A stretch of 64,000 nucleotides of DNA, from assembly GCF_000787375.1 (NCBI RefSeq), contig NZ_JRJU01000020.1, positions 1 through 64,000 of the forward strand, in the 5' to 3' direction. The notes under the pieces were generated by a model. That model made no database searches and had not been told where the DNA came from. It worked only from the letters and a program-made list of their open reading frames with translations. This DNA comes from Halalkalibacter okhensis (GTDB lineage Bacteria > Bacillota > Bacilli > Bacillales > Bacillaceae_D). Of this stretch, positions 37,098 to 45,815 are shown piece by piece (position 1 is the first letter of the stretch; each line of letters starts with the position of its first letter). The position numbers were made by a program, and so were the translations under genes.

Positions 37098-38072
37098 CTA
37101 ACAAGACACGCTATTTAGTTCATTAGCATAACGTCTTCCACCGATTAATTCTTCTTCATACGAACTGCCAGACAAGGGAATGATTTCGATCGATTTGCCT
37201 GTTTTAGGAGAATGAATCATATGATCATCTCCTGCATACATACCTACATGATGAACAGCTCCCTTTCCTTTCTCATAAGCAAAAAACAACAAGTCGCCAA
37301 CTTGTAAATTCTCGCGTTCGATCACTTCCCCCCTATTTGCTTGATCACTTGCATCACGAGGAAGCGTTATACCAAAATAACGATAAACGGAATATACAAA
37401 GCCAGAACAATCAAACCCAAAGGCCGACATCCCTCCCCATAAATAAGGAAGTCCAACAAACGTTTTTGCTACATCAAGGATGGGCTTGTCCCTTTTCTTG
37501 ACTAATTCTTCTTCTTGATCAACAATTCGGACATCACTAGCCTTTAGAAAACCATTCCCATGAGGCGTAGCCACTTCAACGAAATCCGTTGTATGCTTGA
37601 CGACTGGCAATCGCGTTAAAAAACTTATAACTAGTCCATTGTCATCACTCTTTTTCTTCAACCCTTGCACTGTACTAGAGATTGTCACAATAGGAGAGAT
37701 CACTTGAGCCATTTTGCTATTAGCAAAAATAGATGTTGGTGTTGATAGTTGTCTCATAGGGACCCAGCCAGGATAGCCTCGTTCATCTTTTCGACTTGGT
37801 TGAGTAGGAATGAGTACATGAGCCCATTGTTCTTTTTCTTCAAGAATAAATACTTCTGTCCCGTAAAGAAGTTGCGTTTGTACTAAATTATTCTTACAAA
37901 GAGCTAATTGCTCTTCATAGGTCGTACTTTTAATCCACCCCTCCATATCCACAGGGTTATTTAGCGCTAACTGATCAATATAACGAGGCGATGTAGGCTT
38001 TGTCCATACCGTTGCTACGGATACACAAACCATCATTTTCTTTAATGTCTTTTCTTTAACTGCTGGCTTCAC
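37098..38072 (-). CDS. ykfC: NlpC/P60 gamma-D-glutamyl-L-diamino-acid endopeptidase (YkfC-like)
   Basis: About 325 aa. N-terminal SH3b-like region, then the NlpC/P60 domain with catalytic Cys in FDCSGFVYSVYRYFG, His in HHVGMYAGD, and a third polar residue in MIHSPKTGK. Like B. subtilis YkfC it would split L-Ala-D-Glu from mDap peptides. No signal peptide, so cytoplasmic. GTG start seven bases after GGAGG; it overlaps the upstream gene. Confidence 0.9.
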   Translation of the reverse strand: MKPAVKEKTLKKMMVCVSVATVWTKPTSPRYIDQLALNNPVDMEGWIKSTTYEEQLALCKNNLVQTQLLYGTEVFILEEKEQWAHVLIPTQPSRKDERGYPGWVPMRQLSTPTSIFANSKMAQVISPIVTISSTVQGLKKKSDDNGLVISFLTRLPVVKHTTDFVEVATPHGNGFLKASDVRIVDQEEELVKKRDKPILDVAKTFVGLPYLWGGMSAFGFDCSGFVYSVYRYFGITLPRDASDQANRGEVIERENLQVGDLLFFAYEKGKGAVHHVGMYAGDDHMIHSPKTGKSIEIIPLSGSSYEEELIGGRRYANELNSVSC

Positions 38073-39180
38073 GAACATCCCTCCTTTCTTCTTTCAGGGA
38101 ACGAATTCCTAGCCCAGGATGATTAGGAATCTTAATCAAGTTCGAATCATAGGTTATTCCGCCATCGACCATCTTTTCTACTAACATCAGTGGCGCATCA
38201 AAATCGTACCGGGTAATATTTTGCTTGCTTGCAGCAAAGTGAGCGGCCGCAGTCACAGCTAAATGAGATTCGATCATGCTACCAACCATACATTCAACCC
38301 CACACTCCTGGGCAACTTGGTTAATAATAGATGCCTTAAAAATTCCACCCGATTTCATTAATTTAATATTGATAAAGTCCGCCGCCCTTAGCTTTAACAC
38401 TTCAAGCGCATCCAAAGTGGAAAATACGGATTCATCGGCCATAATTGGTGTTAACACACTATCGGTCACTTTTTTTAATCCTTCGATGTCATGGGCGATA
38501 ACGGGTTGTTCGATGATATCCAAATCTAGTCCCATATCTTCCATCTTCATAATGGCACGAATCGCTTCTTTGGCCTTCCAGCCTTGGTTGGCATCCACTC
38601 TTATTCGAATGTTTGAACCTATTTTCTCTCTGATCCCTTTTATTCTCAATATGTCTTTATCGATATCGTCTTTACCGACTTTGACTTTTAAAATACGAAA
38701 TCCTTCGCTTACATATTCAAGAGCGTCCTCACTCATCTCTTCTGGTGAATTCACACTAACGGTATAATCCGTCTCCAATTCTAAAAACTCACCATCAGGT
38801 GCCTCTCCTCCGAGAAATTGATAAAGTGGGAGATTTTGATATTGTGCTAATACATCGAAAATGGCCATATCTACCGCAGCCTTAGCACTCGTATTTCGTA
38901 CACATGTTTTATGTAAGATTTGAAACACAGATTCATAATTTAATATGTTTTTACCAAGCAGTGCAGGCTTGATTACTTGGAGAATCGTTGCCTCAATGCT
39001 CTCAATACCTTCCCCTGTAATCATCATCGTTGGGACTGCTTCTCCTACCCCAACCAATCCGTTACTCACATATAACTGCACAATGACCGATTCGGCGTGG
39101 TCAGTCGTTCGCAAAGCCGTTTTAAATGGTTTCTTTAAAAGAATAGTTTGGTGCTTTGTCGAAATATCCGTAATGAACAT
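38056..39180 (-). CDS. ykfB: L-Ala-D/L-Glu epimerase (enolase superfamily, YkfB-like)
   Basis: 374 aa dipeptide epimerase of the mandelate racemase group. KVKVGKDD (the Lys-x-Lys), DANQGW, IEQPV, MADESVF and NIKLMKSGGI hold the metal and base residues. Converts L-Ala-D-Glu to L-Ala-L-Glu so ordinary peptidases can use it. ATG after AGGGAGTG. One of the best indicators that the operon serves muropeptide recycling. Confidence 0.92.
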   Translation of the reverse strand: MFITDISTKHQTILLKKPFKTALRTTDHAESVIVQLYVSNGLVGVGEAVPTMMITGEGIESIEATILQVIKPALLGKNILNYESVFQILHKTCVRNTSAKAAVDMAIFDVLAQYQNLPLYQFLGGEAPDGEFLELETDYTVSVNSPEEMSEDALEYVSEGFRILKVKVGKDDIDKDILRIKGIREKIGSNIRIRVDANQGWKAKEAIRAIMKMEDMGLDLDIIEQPVIAHDIEGLKKVTDSVLTPIMADESVFSTLDALEVLKLRAADFINIKLMKSGGIFKASIINQVAQECGVECMVGSMIESHLAVTAAAHFAASKQNITRYDFDAPLMLVEKMVDGGITYDSNLIKIPNHPGLGIRSLKEERRDVREASS

Positions 39181-39199
39181 GTTGTCACTCCCTATATAT

Positions 39200-40021
39200 C
39201 TAGCAAAATTTAGTTCTAGACGCCAACTCAGTCATAACGATCATTGCTTGATATGCCTCTATCATATCTTTTGCTTGAAAACGTACGGTTGTTCCTGATT
39301 CAATCTCCGTACCTGGCATTAAATTGGCCCATTCAGCTTGACCATAATTGGCAAATTCAATTCTTAAAACTGGATGTTTCGGTGCTTTGAGTGGCTTTAC
39401 ATGATGAATATTCGCTAAAGCCTCTTCTGTCTTTTCTTCTAGCAATTTTCTACTTTTTTCAGGTGGGAGACAAAGGGCGGCGGTACGCGATATCGCTTTT
39501 TTCACTGTCGCTGTCGTCACCCCTGGAATTAAGCTTTTTGCTTCAAAGGAGGCTTGATCATCTCCTGCCACCATAATGACAGGGACATCATAATGGCCTG
39601 CTACATATGCATTAAATCCCAGTTCCCCAATTATCGTTTCATTGATAAACATATTTCTAGCACCAAATGTCATGGAATGACTTAAGACCCCTTTCATAGA
39701 AGCCCTTGCATGATACCCAACAAATATGGCACCTGAAAATGAATCATCTAAACCTTCTACCATCGAAAGGGGCTTCACATCCCCAGAGATTAGTTGTGCT
39801 TCTGGATGCAACCTCTCAATAAGAATATTGTTCATTTTAGAGTGACTATCATTAACAATGATTTCCTTACAACCTTTTTTATGTAAAATGTTAATGACAC
39901 TGTTAACTTCAGATGTCATGATTTCTTGTCCGCGTTTATAATTGTGCTTACTTGAATCGACAAACGTCTCATCAACTAATCCTGTAATTCCTTCCATATC
40001 GGCTGAGACAAATAGTTTCAT
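39200..40021 (-). CDS. dppA: D-aminopeptidase (M55, DppA-like)
   Basis: About 273 aa. DppA is a Zn-dependent D-amino-acid aminopeptidase with a decameric ring. Marks: MKLFVSADMEGITGLV, SEVNSVINILHKKGCKEIIVNDSHSKMNNI, GYHARAS and HSMTFGAR. First gene of the operon, as in B. subtilis. ATG after AAAAGGAGG; the upstream in-frame start precedes that site. Confidence 0.93.
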   Translation of the reverse strand: MKLFVSADMEGITGLVDETFVDSSKHNYKRGQEIMTSEVNSVINILHKKGCKEIIVNDSHSKMNNILIERLHPEAQLISGDVKPLSMVEGLDDSFSGAIFVGYHARASMKGVLSHSMTFGARNMFINETIIGELGFNAYVAGHYDVPVIMVAGDDQASFEAKSLIPGVTTATVKKAISRTAALCLPPEKSRKLLEEKTEEALANIHHVKPLKAPKHPVLRIEFANYGQAEWANLMPGTEIESGTTVRFQAKDMIEAYQAMIVMTELASRTKFC

Positions 40022-40091
40022 ATATACCTCCTTTTGAACTCTCAAAAAGACTTCCTCTTTACAGAAAAAAACAGTCGAAATTGCCTGAAAC

Positions 40092-40148
40092 TTGCAACAA
40101 TTATTGAATTGTCTATAATGTTAATTTATAATTAGTCCAAAGTCTAAT
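40092..40148. promoter_or_regulatory. Overlapping divergent promoters and LysR-type box
   Basis: Rightward: TTGCAA (40092-40097), 16 bases, TATAAT (40114-40119). Leftward for dpp: TTGGAC, 17 bases, TATAGA (40112-40117). The -10 boxes overlap. ATTAG-N8-CTAAT (40131-40148) fits a LysR inverted repeat and covers the leftward -35. Confidence 0.6.
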
Positions 40149-40202
40149 AGATCTTTTCTATAGCAAGTTATATGAATTTTTTATGGGAGGTTATTTAATA
40201 AA

Positions 40203-41132
40203 GTGGATATAAAGCATATAGAAGCGTTTATTCAAGTAGCGAATACTGGGAGCTTTAGTAAAGCAGCCGAATATTTATACCTTACTCAACCTTCCATTAG
40301 TGCTAGAATAAAAACCCTTGAAAACGAAATTGGCTATCACTTATTTGAACGGTCTAATAAAGCCATCGTCCTTAACCAAGCTGGTCGCACATTTCTTCCA
40401 TTCGCTGAAGAAGTGATTCGAAACTATCAAGAAGGAAAATTATCTGTTCATAGTACTAGAAATTCAGTATCTGGTGAGATTGAATTTGCAACCGTTAACA
40501 TTGCATCAAATTATTTACTACCTCAAATTACTCAAAAATTTTACAAACAATATCCTAAAATTAAACTCGGGATTCACACGACCAGTTCACCTGAAGTATT
40601 AGATATGGTCCTTTCCCATGAAGTTCCGTTTGGAATTGCCCGAAGTGTGACACACCCAAAAGTTGAAAATATTCCCCTTATTGAAGATGAGCTAGTGGTA
40701 GCTGTCTATCCTGGACACCCCTTTTGCTCTTTAAAAAAAGTTAGCTTATCTAAAATTGCGAGCGAACCTATCATTTCCTTTAACCGCGGTACAGTTGATT
40801 GGTCTCTTATTCAAAGCGCCTTTCAAAAATACCATTTAGAACCAAATATTGTTTTAGAGATTGATAATATCGAGGCCATGAAACAGATGGTGAAACAAAA
40901 GCTCGGCATAACATTATTATCCCGATTTACACTCGAAGAAGAAATTCGTAATGAATCGCTTTATTCCATCAACATTCAAGAATCGTTACATGTCGGCCGA
41001 AACCTTGATCTTTTGTTCTTAAAAGGAAAGCAGCCTGATGGATTAAGCCAAATGTACTTAACGTACTTATTAAATCATTTCCATAAATCCGAACCGAAAG
41101 AATTTAAATTTATAAAAGCAGCAAAAAGGTAA
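40203..41132 (+). CDS. LysR-type transcriptional regulator of the dpp operon
   Basis: 309 aa. N-terminal HTH (FIQVANTGSFSKAAEYLYLTQPSISARIKTLE) and a C-terminal effector domain. It is divergent from dppA and shares the promoter region, so it probably controls the operon; the inducer is likely a peptide or muropeptide, which is inference. GTG start, with GGGAGG 11 bases upstream. Confidence 0.9.
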   Translation: MDIKHIEAFIQVANTGSFSKAAEYLYLTQPSISARIKTLENEIGYHLFERSNKAIVLNQAGRTFLPFAEEVIRNYQEGKLSVHSTRNSVSGEIEFATVNIASNYLLPQITQKFYKQYPKIKLGIHTTSSPEVLDMVLSHEVPFGIARSVTHPKVENIPLIEDELVVAVYPGHPFCSLKKVSLSKIASEPIISFNRGTVDWSLIQSAFQKYHLEPNIVLEIDNIEAMKQMVKQKLGITLLSRFTLEEEIRNESLYSINIQESLHVGRNLDLLFLKGKQPDGLSQMYLTYLLNHFHKSEPKEFKFIKAAKR

Positions 41133-41188
41133 GTCCAATGAATTTAACGTACCAACCCTATTTAAGTTAACACCACAAATAGCATACA

Positions 41189-41226
41189 AAAACGGACAGA
41201 TTTCAATTTGAAAATCAGTCCGTTTT
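41189..41226 (+). terminator. Terminator after the LysR gene
   Basis: AAAACGGAC pairs with GTCCGTTTT, T-rich tail. Works on both strands towards the converging DUF4181 gene. Confidence 0.75.
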
Positions 41227-41238
41227 CCCTTAAAATTT

Positions 41239-41667
41239 TTAAACTAATCCAAAAAAACCCGTCTTGTATAATGTAAAGAACAATATAAGCAAAAAGATTA
41301 ATTGACTAATTGTAAATTTATAAGCATTAGGATTTTCTGCATACTTTCGCTCCATAACTGCTCTTACCATTTCTGAAACAACAATAAAAACAAATAAGAT
41401 AAACCACGGCTGTAAAAACCAAATCATTTCCGTAGGTCCTCTCATGAGGGTAATAACATACCCTAACAAGATCACAACTATTGTCAAAACCCTAATTATC
41501 CAATCAATTTTTTTATGTTGCTCGTTAACATGGTTATATGAAAGAAACTTCTTTTTCTCAACTTTTAGCCATTTCCTCATGATGGAATTAAACAAGTACA
41601 ACAAAAGTAATATAATAGCTAATAACCATATAATATTTAGCCAGAAAGTAGGTTCGTCATCAAACAT
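41239..41667 (-). CDS. DUF4181-like membrane protein
   Basis: 142 aa with four membrane segments (about 9-29, 53-75, 82-100, 118-138) and polar RKWLKVEKKKFLSYNHVN between the first two, as in DUF4181 proteins of Bacillus. Function unknown. ATG after GGGAGG. Confidence 0.7.
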   Translation of the reverse strand: MFDDEPTFWLNIIWLLAIILLLLYLFNSIMRKWLKVEKKKFLSYNHVNEQHKKIDWIIRVLTIVVILLGYVITLMRGPTEMIWFLQPWFILFVFIVVSEMVRAVMERKYAENPNAYKFTISQLIFLLILFFTLYKTGFFGLV

Positions 41668-41707
41668 AGATCAATCCTCCCGTGATTCCACATGGCCCAT
41701 AAACCAT

Positions 41708-42139
41708 TTACACTTGAGTATTCAGCCTTTTTTTAAAGCCTAACTGTTTTTGGTATCCAAACTTTTCATAAAAGCTATGTGCATCATCTCTATTCTGATT
41801 AGAGACGAGAATTACATAGTTGCATTTGTTTCTATTTCCAAATTCCTCAAGGGACCTCATGAGCATTTGTCCAATGCCTTTACCTCTACAAGAAGGTGCA
41901 ACTACTACATTTTCAACTAATAAAAATGTATTACAGTTACCTACTAAGTCGTTACATAAAATCCCCATAGCAGTCCCAACAACAGCTTCATTTTCTACTG
42001 CAACAACCACAAAATAATTGGGGTTATTTGAGATAATTTCAAATTGTTCCTTCATAGAATACTGATTTGTTTTATGCTCAGTCAGCTCTACAAAAAGCTC
42101 TGATAAAGAAGATAAATCGCTAAGTTCAGCTCTACGAAT
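41708..42139 (-). CDS. GNAT acetyltransferase with no normal start codon
   Basis: The acetyl-CoA site is clear: VENVVVAPSCRGKGIGQMLMRSLEEFG, then NRDDAHSFYEKFGYQ. A Met at 42055 would give only 115 aa and lose beta-strand 1. Upstream in frame a typical GNAT beginning is readable (IRRAELSDLSSLSELFVELTEH) from an ATT codon at 42139, but no ATG, GTG or TTG and no ribosome site. Losing one base in the A-run would join it to TTG at 42146. It may be a decayed or ATT-started gene. Confidence 0.6.
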   Translation of the reverse strand: MRRAELSDLSSLSELFVELTEHKTNQYSMKEQFEIISNNPNYFVVVAVENEAVVGTAMGILCNDLVGNCNTFLLVENVVVAPSCRGKGIGQMLMRSLEEFGNRNKCNYVILVSNQNRDDAHSFYEKFGYQKQLGFKKRLNTQV

Positions 42140-42208
42140 TTTGCAATTTATAGATCTTAAGACGTTCTTTATTCAGTAAAACTCACTCATTTTTTAATAG
42201 CAATCATA

Positions 42209-42373
42209 TTAAAAAAGCAAGTAATAAATCGATGAAAGAACACCCAAAACGAAATAAATTGAAAGAGGAATGAAAACAATTAAACTCGGTATTCTTAACT
42301 CATTTTTATTTTTTATATTAAAATATAGAAATAAGAGAATTATTGCTAGGATAATTAAAGTTATTTTCCTCAC
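42209..42373 (-). CDS. 54-aa two-helix membrane protein
   Basis: GTG start, five bases after AAGGA, nine bases past the stop of the 38-aa gene, so co-translated. Two hydrophobic segments (about 4-19 and 31-52) joined by KNKNELRIPS. Function unknown. Confidence 0.55.
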   Translation of the reverse strand: MRKITLIILAIILLFLYFNIKNKNELRIPSLIVFIPLSIYFVLGVLSSIYYLLF

Positions 42374-42381
42374 CTCAATCC

Positions 42382-42498
42382 TTAATTTATTAATGCAATA
42401 TAATCAACTAATCCCCAAAATGTTAGCAATAACATTCCAATTATCAATCCGAATATAAAAATCATTACATATTTATTGATTCTTTTGAAGGTATTCAT
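42382..42498 (-). CDS. 38-aa single-helix membrane protein
   Basis: ATG six bases after GGGGG. One membrane segment (VMIFIFGLIIGMLLLTFWGL) after a basic MNTFKRINKY. First of a tandem pair of microprotein genes. Function unknown. Confidence 0.55.
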   Translation of the reverse strand: MNTFKRINKYVMIFIFGLIIGMLLLTFWGLVDYIALIN

Positions 42499-42664
42499 AT
42501 ATACCCCCTATCTCCAGCTATATCTAAAACTAAGTCTTTGTTTTTATTCATCTACTTCTTCCTTTATTCAGATAAAACTTCTAGGCTATTTAAAATCATT
42601 GACATCTCAACCTTTTATTTCAATTTGCCAAGTTTCCTCTTCATTTAGTTATATCCATTATATG

Positions 42665-43174
42665 TTAATTTAATGGATGTTCAATCTTTTCATTTAATGC
42701 CATAGCTTGTCTCATAAATGAATCCATATTGGTACTTATAGTAATATTTATTCCTAATCCAACTTCACGAAGTGTCTTCCTTAAGTCTTCAAAGTTCTGC
42801 TTATCCTCTTCAGTTAAAACAGCAAAGCTATATAATTCATCATTTGGATATTGATTTAATTTGAAATATAATTGTTCAAGAATTTCCTTGTCCCTTTTAG
42901 AAAGCATTCCTAACTGCTTTCCAGTAGTCATTCCAAGCCAAATCCCGTTTAAGACATCGCCTAATTCAGTTGTAACCAAGTTAGGTTCAGACCAATTATC
43001 ATCCATCTGGTTAGCAATCAAGCCTTCCAATTCTACTAAATTACTTTGGACTTCTGTAACAAGAACTTGCTCCTTTACGAAGTTCATCTTTATAATTCCC
43101 CAAGCTACAATTACCAAGAGTAATATATTTAACACTATTGAAATTCGGAAAAAGAATTCTCTTTTTTTACTCAA
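42665..43174 (-). CDS. Membrane-anchored helical protein, unknown function
   Basis: About 169 aa. An N-terminal anchor (VLNILLLVIVAWGII) and a hydrophilic helical domain with ELEGLIANQMDDNW and MLSKRDKEILEQLYFKLNQYP. The start is TTG seven bases after GGAGG. Same plan as the 927-1511 protein but no clear similarity. Confidence 0.6.
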   Translation of the reverse strand: MSKKREFFFRISIVLNILLLVIVAWGIIKMNFVKEQVLVTEVQSNLVELEGLIANQMDDNWSEPNLVTTELGDVLNGIWLGMTTGKQLGMLSKRDKEILEQLYFKLNQYPNDELYSFAVLTEEDKQNFEDLRKTLREVGLGINITISTNMDSFMRQAMALNEKIEHPLN

Positions 43175-43381
43175 TGAAACTCCTCCATTGTTTATATAGT
43201 TAATCATTAGAAGCCAACGTGCTTATTGAAGAAGCAGTTGCCCTTTTCTGCTAGCTCGTTAATTAGAAGCAGAAGGGACGGATCTGTCGCTTCCTATTTA
43301 TAAAGAATTTAATACGAAGCATGCGAACCGTCCTGATATTTCCATATCTCCTTATTTCTTAAAGCCTTTGAACAAAAGCTA

Positions 43382-43735
43382 TTACCTGGCTGACATAAAT
43401 GATAATGGATTTAATTCTTCACTCTCAATAACAATAGCAGTCAACCCTGTATCAGTTTTAGTTTCATGCCATTCATCTTTTTTCCAAAATACAGCGTCTC
43501 CAAATTGAACTTTGACGTATTCTTTTTTGTCACCACAAACAAAACCTTCTCCATTAAGAATGAAAAGAAGTTGAGGCACTACTGCCTGATGATAACCGAT
43601 AATTCCGTTCTCTTCTAAGTACATACAACCTATGTGGGTTGGATTCTCTGTTTGTATAATACGGGACATTATAAAATTTGAATTGAATTTTGAAATCTTC
43701 TTACCCGTTTCTTTATTAAATTGATAAATCTCCAT
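43382..43735 (-). CDS. Small cupin-domain protein
   Basis: 117 aa single cupin. GYHQAVVPQLLFILNGEGFV and the later KKDEWHETKTDTG hold His residues of the two cupin motifs, though the first motif is poor (Q in place of an H pair). Likely a metal- or sugar-binding protein; substrate unknown. ATG after GGAGGG. Confidence 0.7.
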   Translation of the reverse strand: MEIYQFNKETGKKISKFNSNFIMSRIIQTENPTHIGCMYLEENGIIGYHQAVVPQLLFILNGEGFVCGDKKEYVKVQFGDAVFWKKDEWHETKTDTGLTAIVIESEELNPLSFMSAR

Positions 43736-43802
43736 CTTTTCCCTCCTGTACAATGATAATAAAGATGGTTATTTAAGCATCCTAGAACGCACCCATGCTT
43801 GT

Positions 43803-44042
43803 TTAAGAACAGCACATCACTGCTTGATTCAAATCATTCTCTTTAATTAAAACATTACCACTATCATCAATAATAAAATCAATTTTGGCATTTGATAATC
43901 TTTGTATCGCTGAATCAATGGTTTCTTGAGAACTTGTTGATGAATCAACCCATATTGCGTTATATGTTTTTTGTTGTATATTACAACCATTCATCATTAC
44001 CGAAAGAACTAGTAAGATAAATACTGTAGATTTTAATTTCAT
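43803..44042 (-). CDS. Small lipoprotein
   Basis: 79 aa with a signal sequence and lipobox-like MNGC (Cys20), after AGGAG. The mature part (TIDSAIQRLSNAKIDFIIDD) is short and helical. No known family. Confidence 0.6.
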   Translation of the reverse strand: MKLKSTVFILLVLSVMMNGCNIQQKTYNAIWVDSSTSSQETIDSAIQRLSNAKIDFIIDDSGNVLIKENDLNQAVMCCS

Positions 44043-44098
44043 TTAATAATCTCCTATATCATTAGCAATGTATTTTTCATTTAATATCCTCCCTACTT

Positions 44099-44373
44099 AT
44101 GCACAAGCTGGGGCGTTTGGTCACACAAAAGAGACCTCTGTTCCGCTCCGACACTCTTCCGGTCCTCTGATCCCTTATTTCTCTATAATCGATCTTTTTC
44201 TCGAAGGAGACGGATCTCTGTTCCGTTATTTTGCTAATTAGGTATTGTATTATTGCGCTTTTGCTCAAATAAGGGATCCCTGTTCCGCTTCATGCGCAAG
44301 ATGGGGGTTTTGGTCACACATAACGGATCCCTGTTCCGCCCACACACTCTTCCAACCCTCAGATCCCTTTGTT
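44099..44373. repeat. Intergenic repeat array, two 82-bp copies plus short motifs
   Basis: 44099-44180 and 44292-44373 match at most positions (GCACAAG, GGTCACACA, CTGTTCCGC, CACACTCTTCC). The core GGATCYCTGTTCCG occurs at 44212, 44274 and 44325, with a variant at 44132. No ORF is convincing here. It looks like a dispersed non-coding repeat family. Confidence 0.7.
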
Positions 44374-44418
44374 ATATGCTGATTTCTCTACCCAAACTCC
44401 ACCCCATTAAAAATCGCC

Positions 44419-45294
44419 CTAACTCCCCATAAAATAATCATATGCAGCTTTTGAAATCTCACCTATTTCTTGGTCTCCACCTTCAGTAGAATGATGATCC
44501 GATGAAAAAACTGAAATGATGTACGTTCCTTTATCATTCGGTAAAAAAACAATCCCGCAATCGTTCAGATAGTGATCAAGAGACCCAGTCTTATGAGCAA
44601 TCTTCGTACCTTCAGGCAGCAGCAATGGAAGCCGATTTTGAATTCTTTGCTTCAATAATATATCTAGCATCATATTCGTATTCGTCTCATTCAAAAGATC
44701 ATAGTTTAAAAGCTTCTCTAAAAGGAGGTTCATTTCATTTGCTGTAGATACACTACACTTCTTTGTTCGTTCAAAGACAACACTTTTCCGATCAAACTCG
44801 CCGTTTTTTAAATTAGTAAGCACTTCATCATAGTGAGAGCGTTCGTCTAATCCGACACTTAAACGCAGTAAATCATAACAAGAATGCTTAATTGTTGTAT
44901 GCTTTAGTCCAAGCATTTCCATATGCTGTTGAACGTTGTCTAATCCGACCATCTGTAATAATTTATCTGTAGCGAGATTATCACTCACAATAATCATCAA
45001 AAGGGCCAAATCTTTAACTGAGACATCCGCTCCGTAATCAAGCTCTTGTAAAATCCCTGATCCGGGGACATAATCACCCTTCTTAATCTTCACCCTTGTA
45101 TCTAATCTAAGATGATTTGATTCTACTTGTTTTAACAAAGTCACTAAGATCGGAATCTTAAACACACTAGCCTGTTGAAATATTTTGTCTCCATTTACAA
45201 TGGCTACCTCAGATGTCTCCAAATGTTTAATAGAAACACCATATGTCGCTGTCGACTTATGAATGATTTCATCAATGCAACCTTGTAAGCTCAT
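44419..45294 (-). CDS. Class A beta-lactamase-fold serine hydrolase
   Basis: 291 aa. Catalytic marks SVFK (Ser43-Lys46), SDN (104-106) and KTG (235-237). The omega-loop ExxLN motif with the deacylating Glu is absent, and there is no signal peptide, so a secreted penicillinase is unlikely. It may be a cytoplasmic peptidase or esterase of the same fold. ATG after GGAGTG. Confidence 0.8.
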   Translation of the reverse strand: MSLQGCIDEIIHKSTATYGVSIKHLETSEVAIVNGDKIFQQASVFKIPILVTLLKQVESNHLRLDTRVKIKKGDYVPGSGILQELDYGADVSVKDLALLMIIVSDNLATDKLLQMVGLDNVQQHMEMLGLKHTTIKHSCYDLLRLSVGLDERSHYDEVLTNLKNGEFDRKSVVFERTKKCSVSTANEMNLLLEKLLNYDLLNETNTNMMLDILLKQRIQNRLPLLLPEGTKIAHKTGSLDHYLNDCGIVFLPNDKGTYIISVFSSDHHSTEGGDQEIGEISKAAYDYFMGS

Positions 45295-45394
45295 TTGATC
45301 ACTCCATTTCCGCGTTGTCTCCTGCTTTTCCTATTTCTTTCGTTATGTAGATAGGAAAGACCTTTATTTCCCTTCACCGTGCTACTTCCCTAAA

Positions 45395-45432
45395 CAAAAA
45401 ATACCTCTTACGTATTTAACCGTAAGAGGCAT
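45395..45432 (-). terminator. Terminator of the 29-aa gene
   Basis: GCCTCTTACG pairs with CGTAAGAGGT, followed by TTTTTT on the minus strand, seven bases beyond the microprotein stop. Confidence 0.75.
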
Positions 45433-45438
45433 GTATCC

Positions 45439-45528
45439 TTAATAATATAAACCAGATTTTAGAATTTTCTTGGCATGTCTTTCTTGAGATTTAACAAGAG
45501 TATCCAACAAATTAGATAAGAATTTCAT
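45439..45528 (-). CDS. 29-aa microprotein with own promoter and terminator
   Basis: ATG six bases after GAAGGA. Sequence MKFLSNLLDTLVKSQERHAK and onward is amphipathic and basic, ending LKSGLYY. A promoter (TTGATG, 17 bases, CATAAT) lies about 60 bases upstream and a strong terminator directly after. Could be a small protein or part of a short regulatory RNA. Confidence 0.5.
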   Translation of the reverse strand: MKFLSNLLDTLVKSQERHAKKILKSGLYY

Positions 45529-45815
45529 TTAAATTCCTTCTTTCATGTTTAAATGTACGTTCATTATGCCAATTTATTGAAATTTCATCAAAACTCAAAT
45601 AGAAGCAAGAAAACGGAAACAAATGAAATGAAAGCGCAAAGCATCAACCTCTTTCTGTAAATATTGCCATTTTTCACTTCGGTTTTTAATAAAATACAAC
45701 ATTCCCACCATTCCAATCGGGTGATTATTCGTGACTTTTTACCAAAGTTTGTTAAAATAGGAAATAAGTTATTTCGATCCACTAAATAACAACGATCAAA
45801 CTAGTGAGGTACATG

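Noticed and set aside
44077-44268. Minus-strand 63-aa frame over the repeat array
   Set aside because: It lies inside the repeat family, with no ribosome site; frame is a by-product of repeats.
45588-45782. Minus-strand 64-aa frame with a hydrophobic tail
   Set aside because: No ribosome site at its start; it overlaps the promoter area of the response regulator and the 29-aa unit. A short internal ORF after AGAGG is too weak to call.
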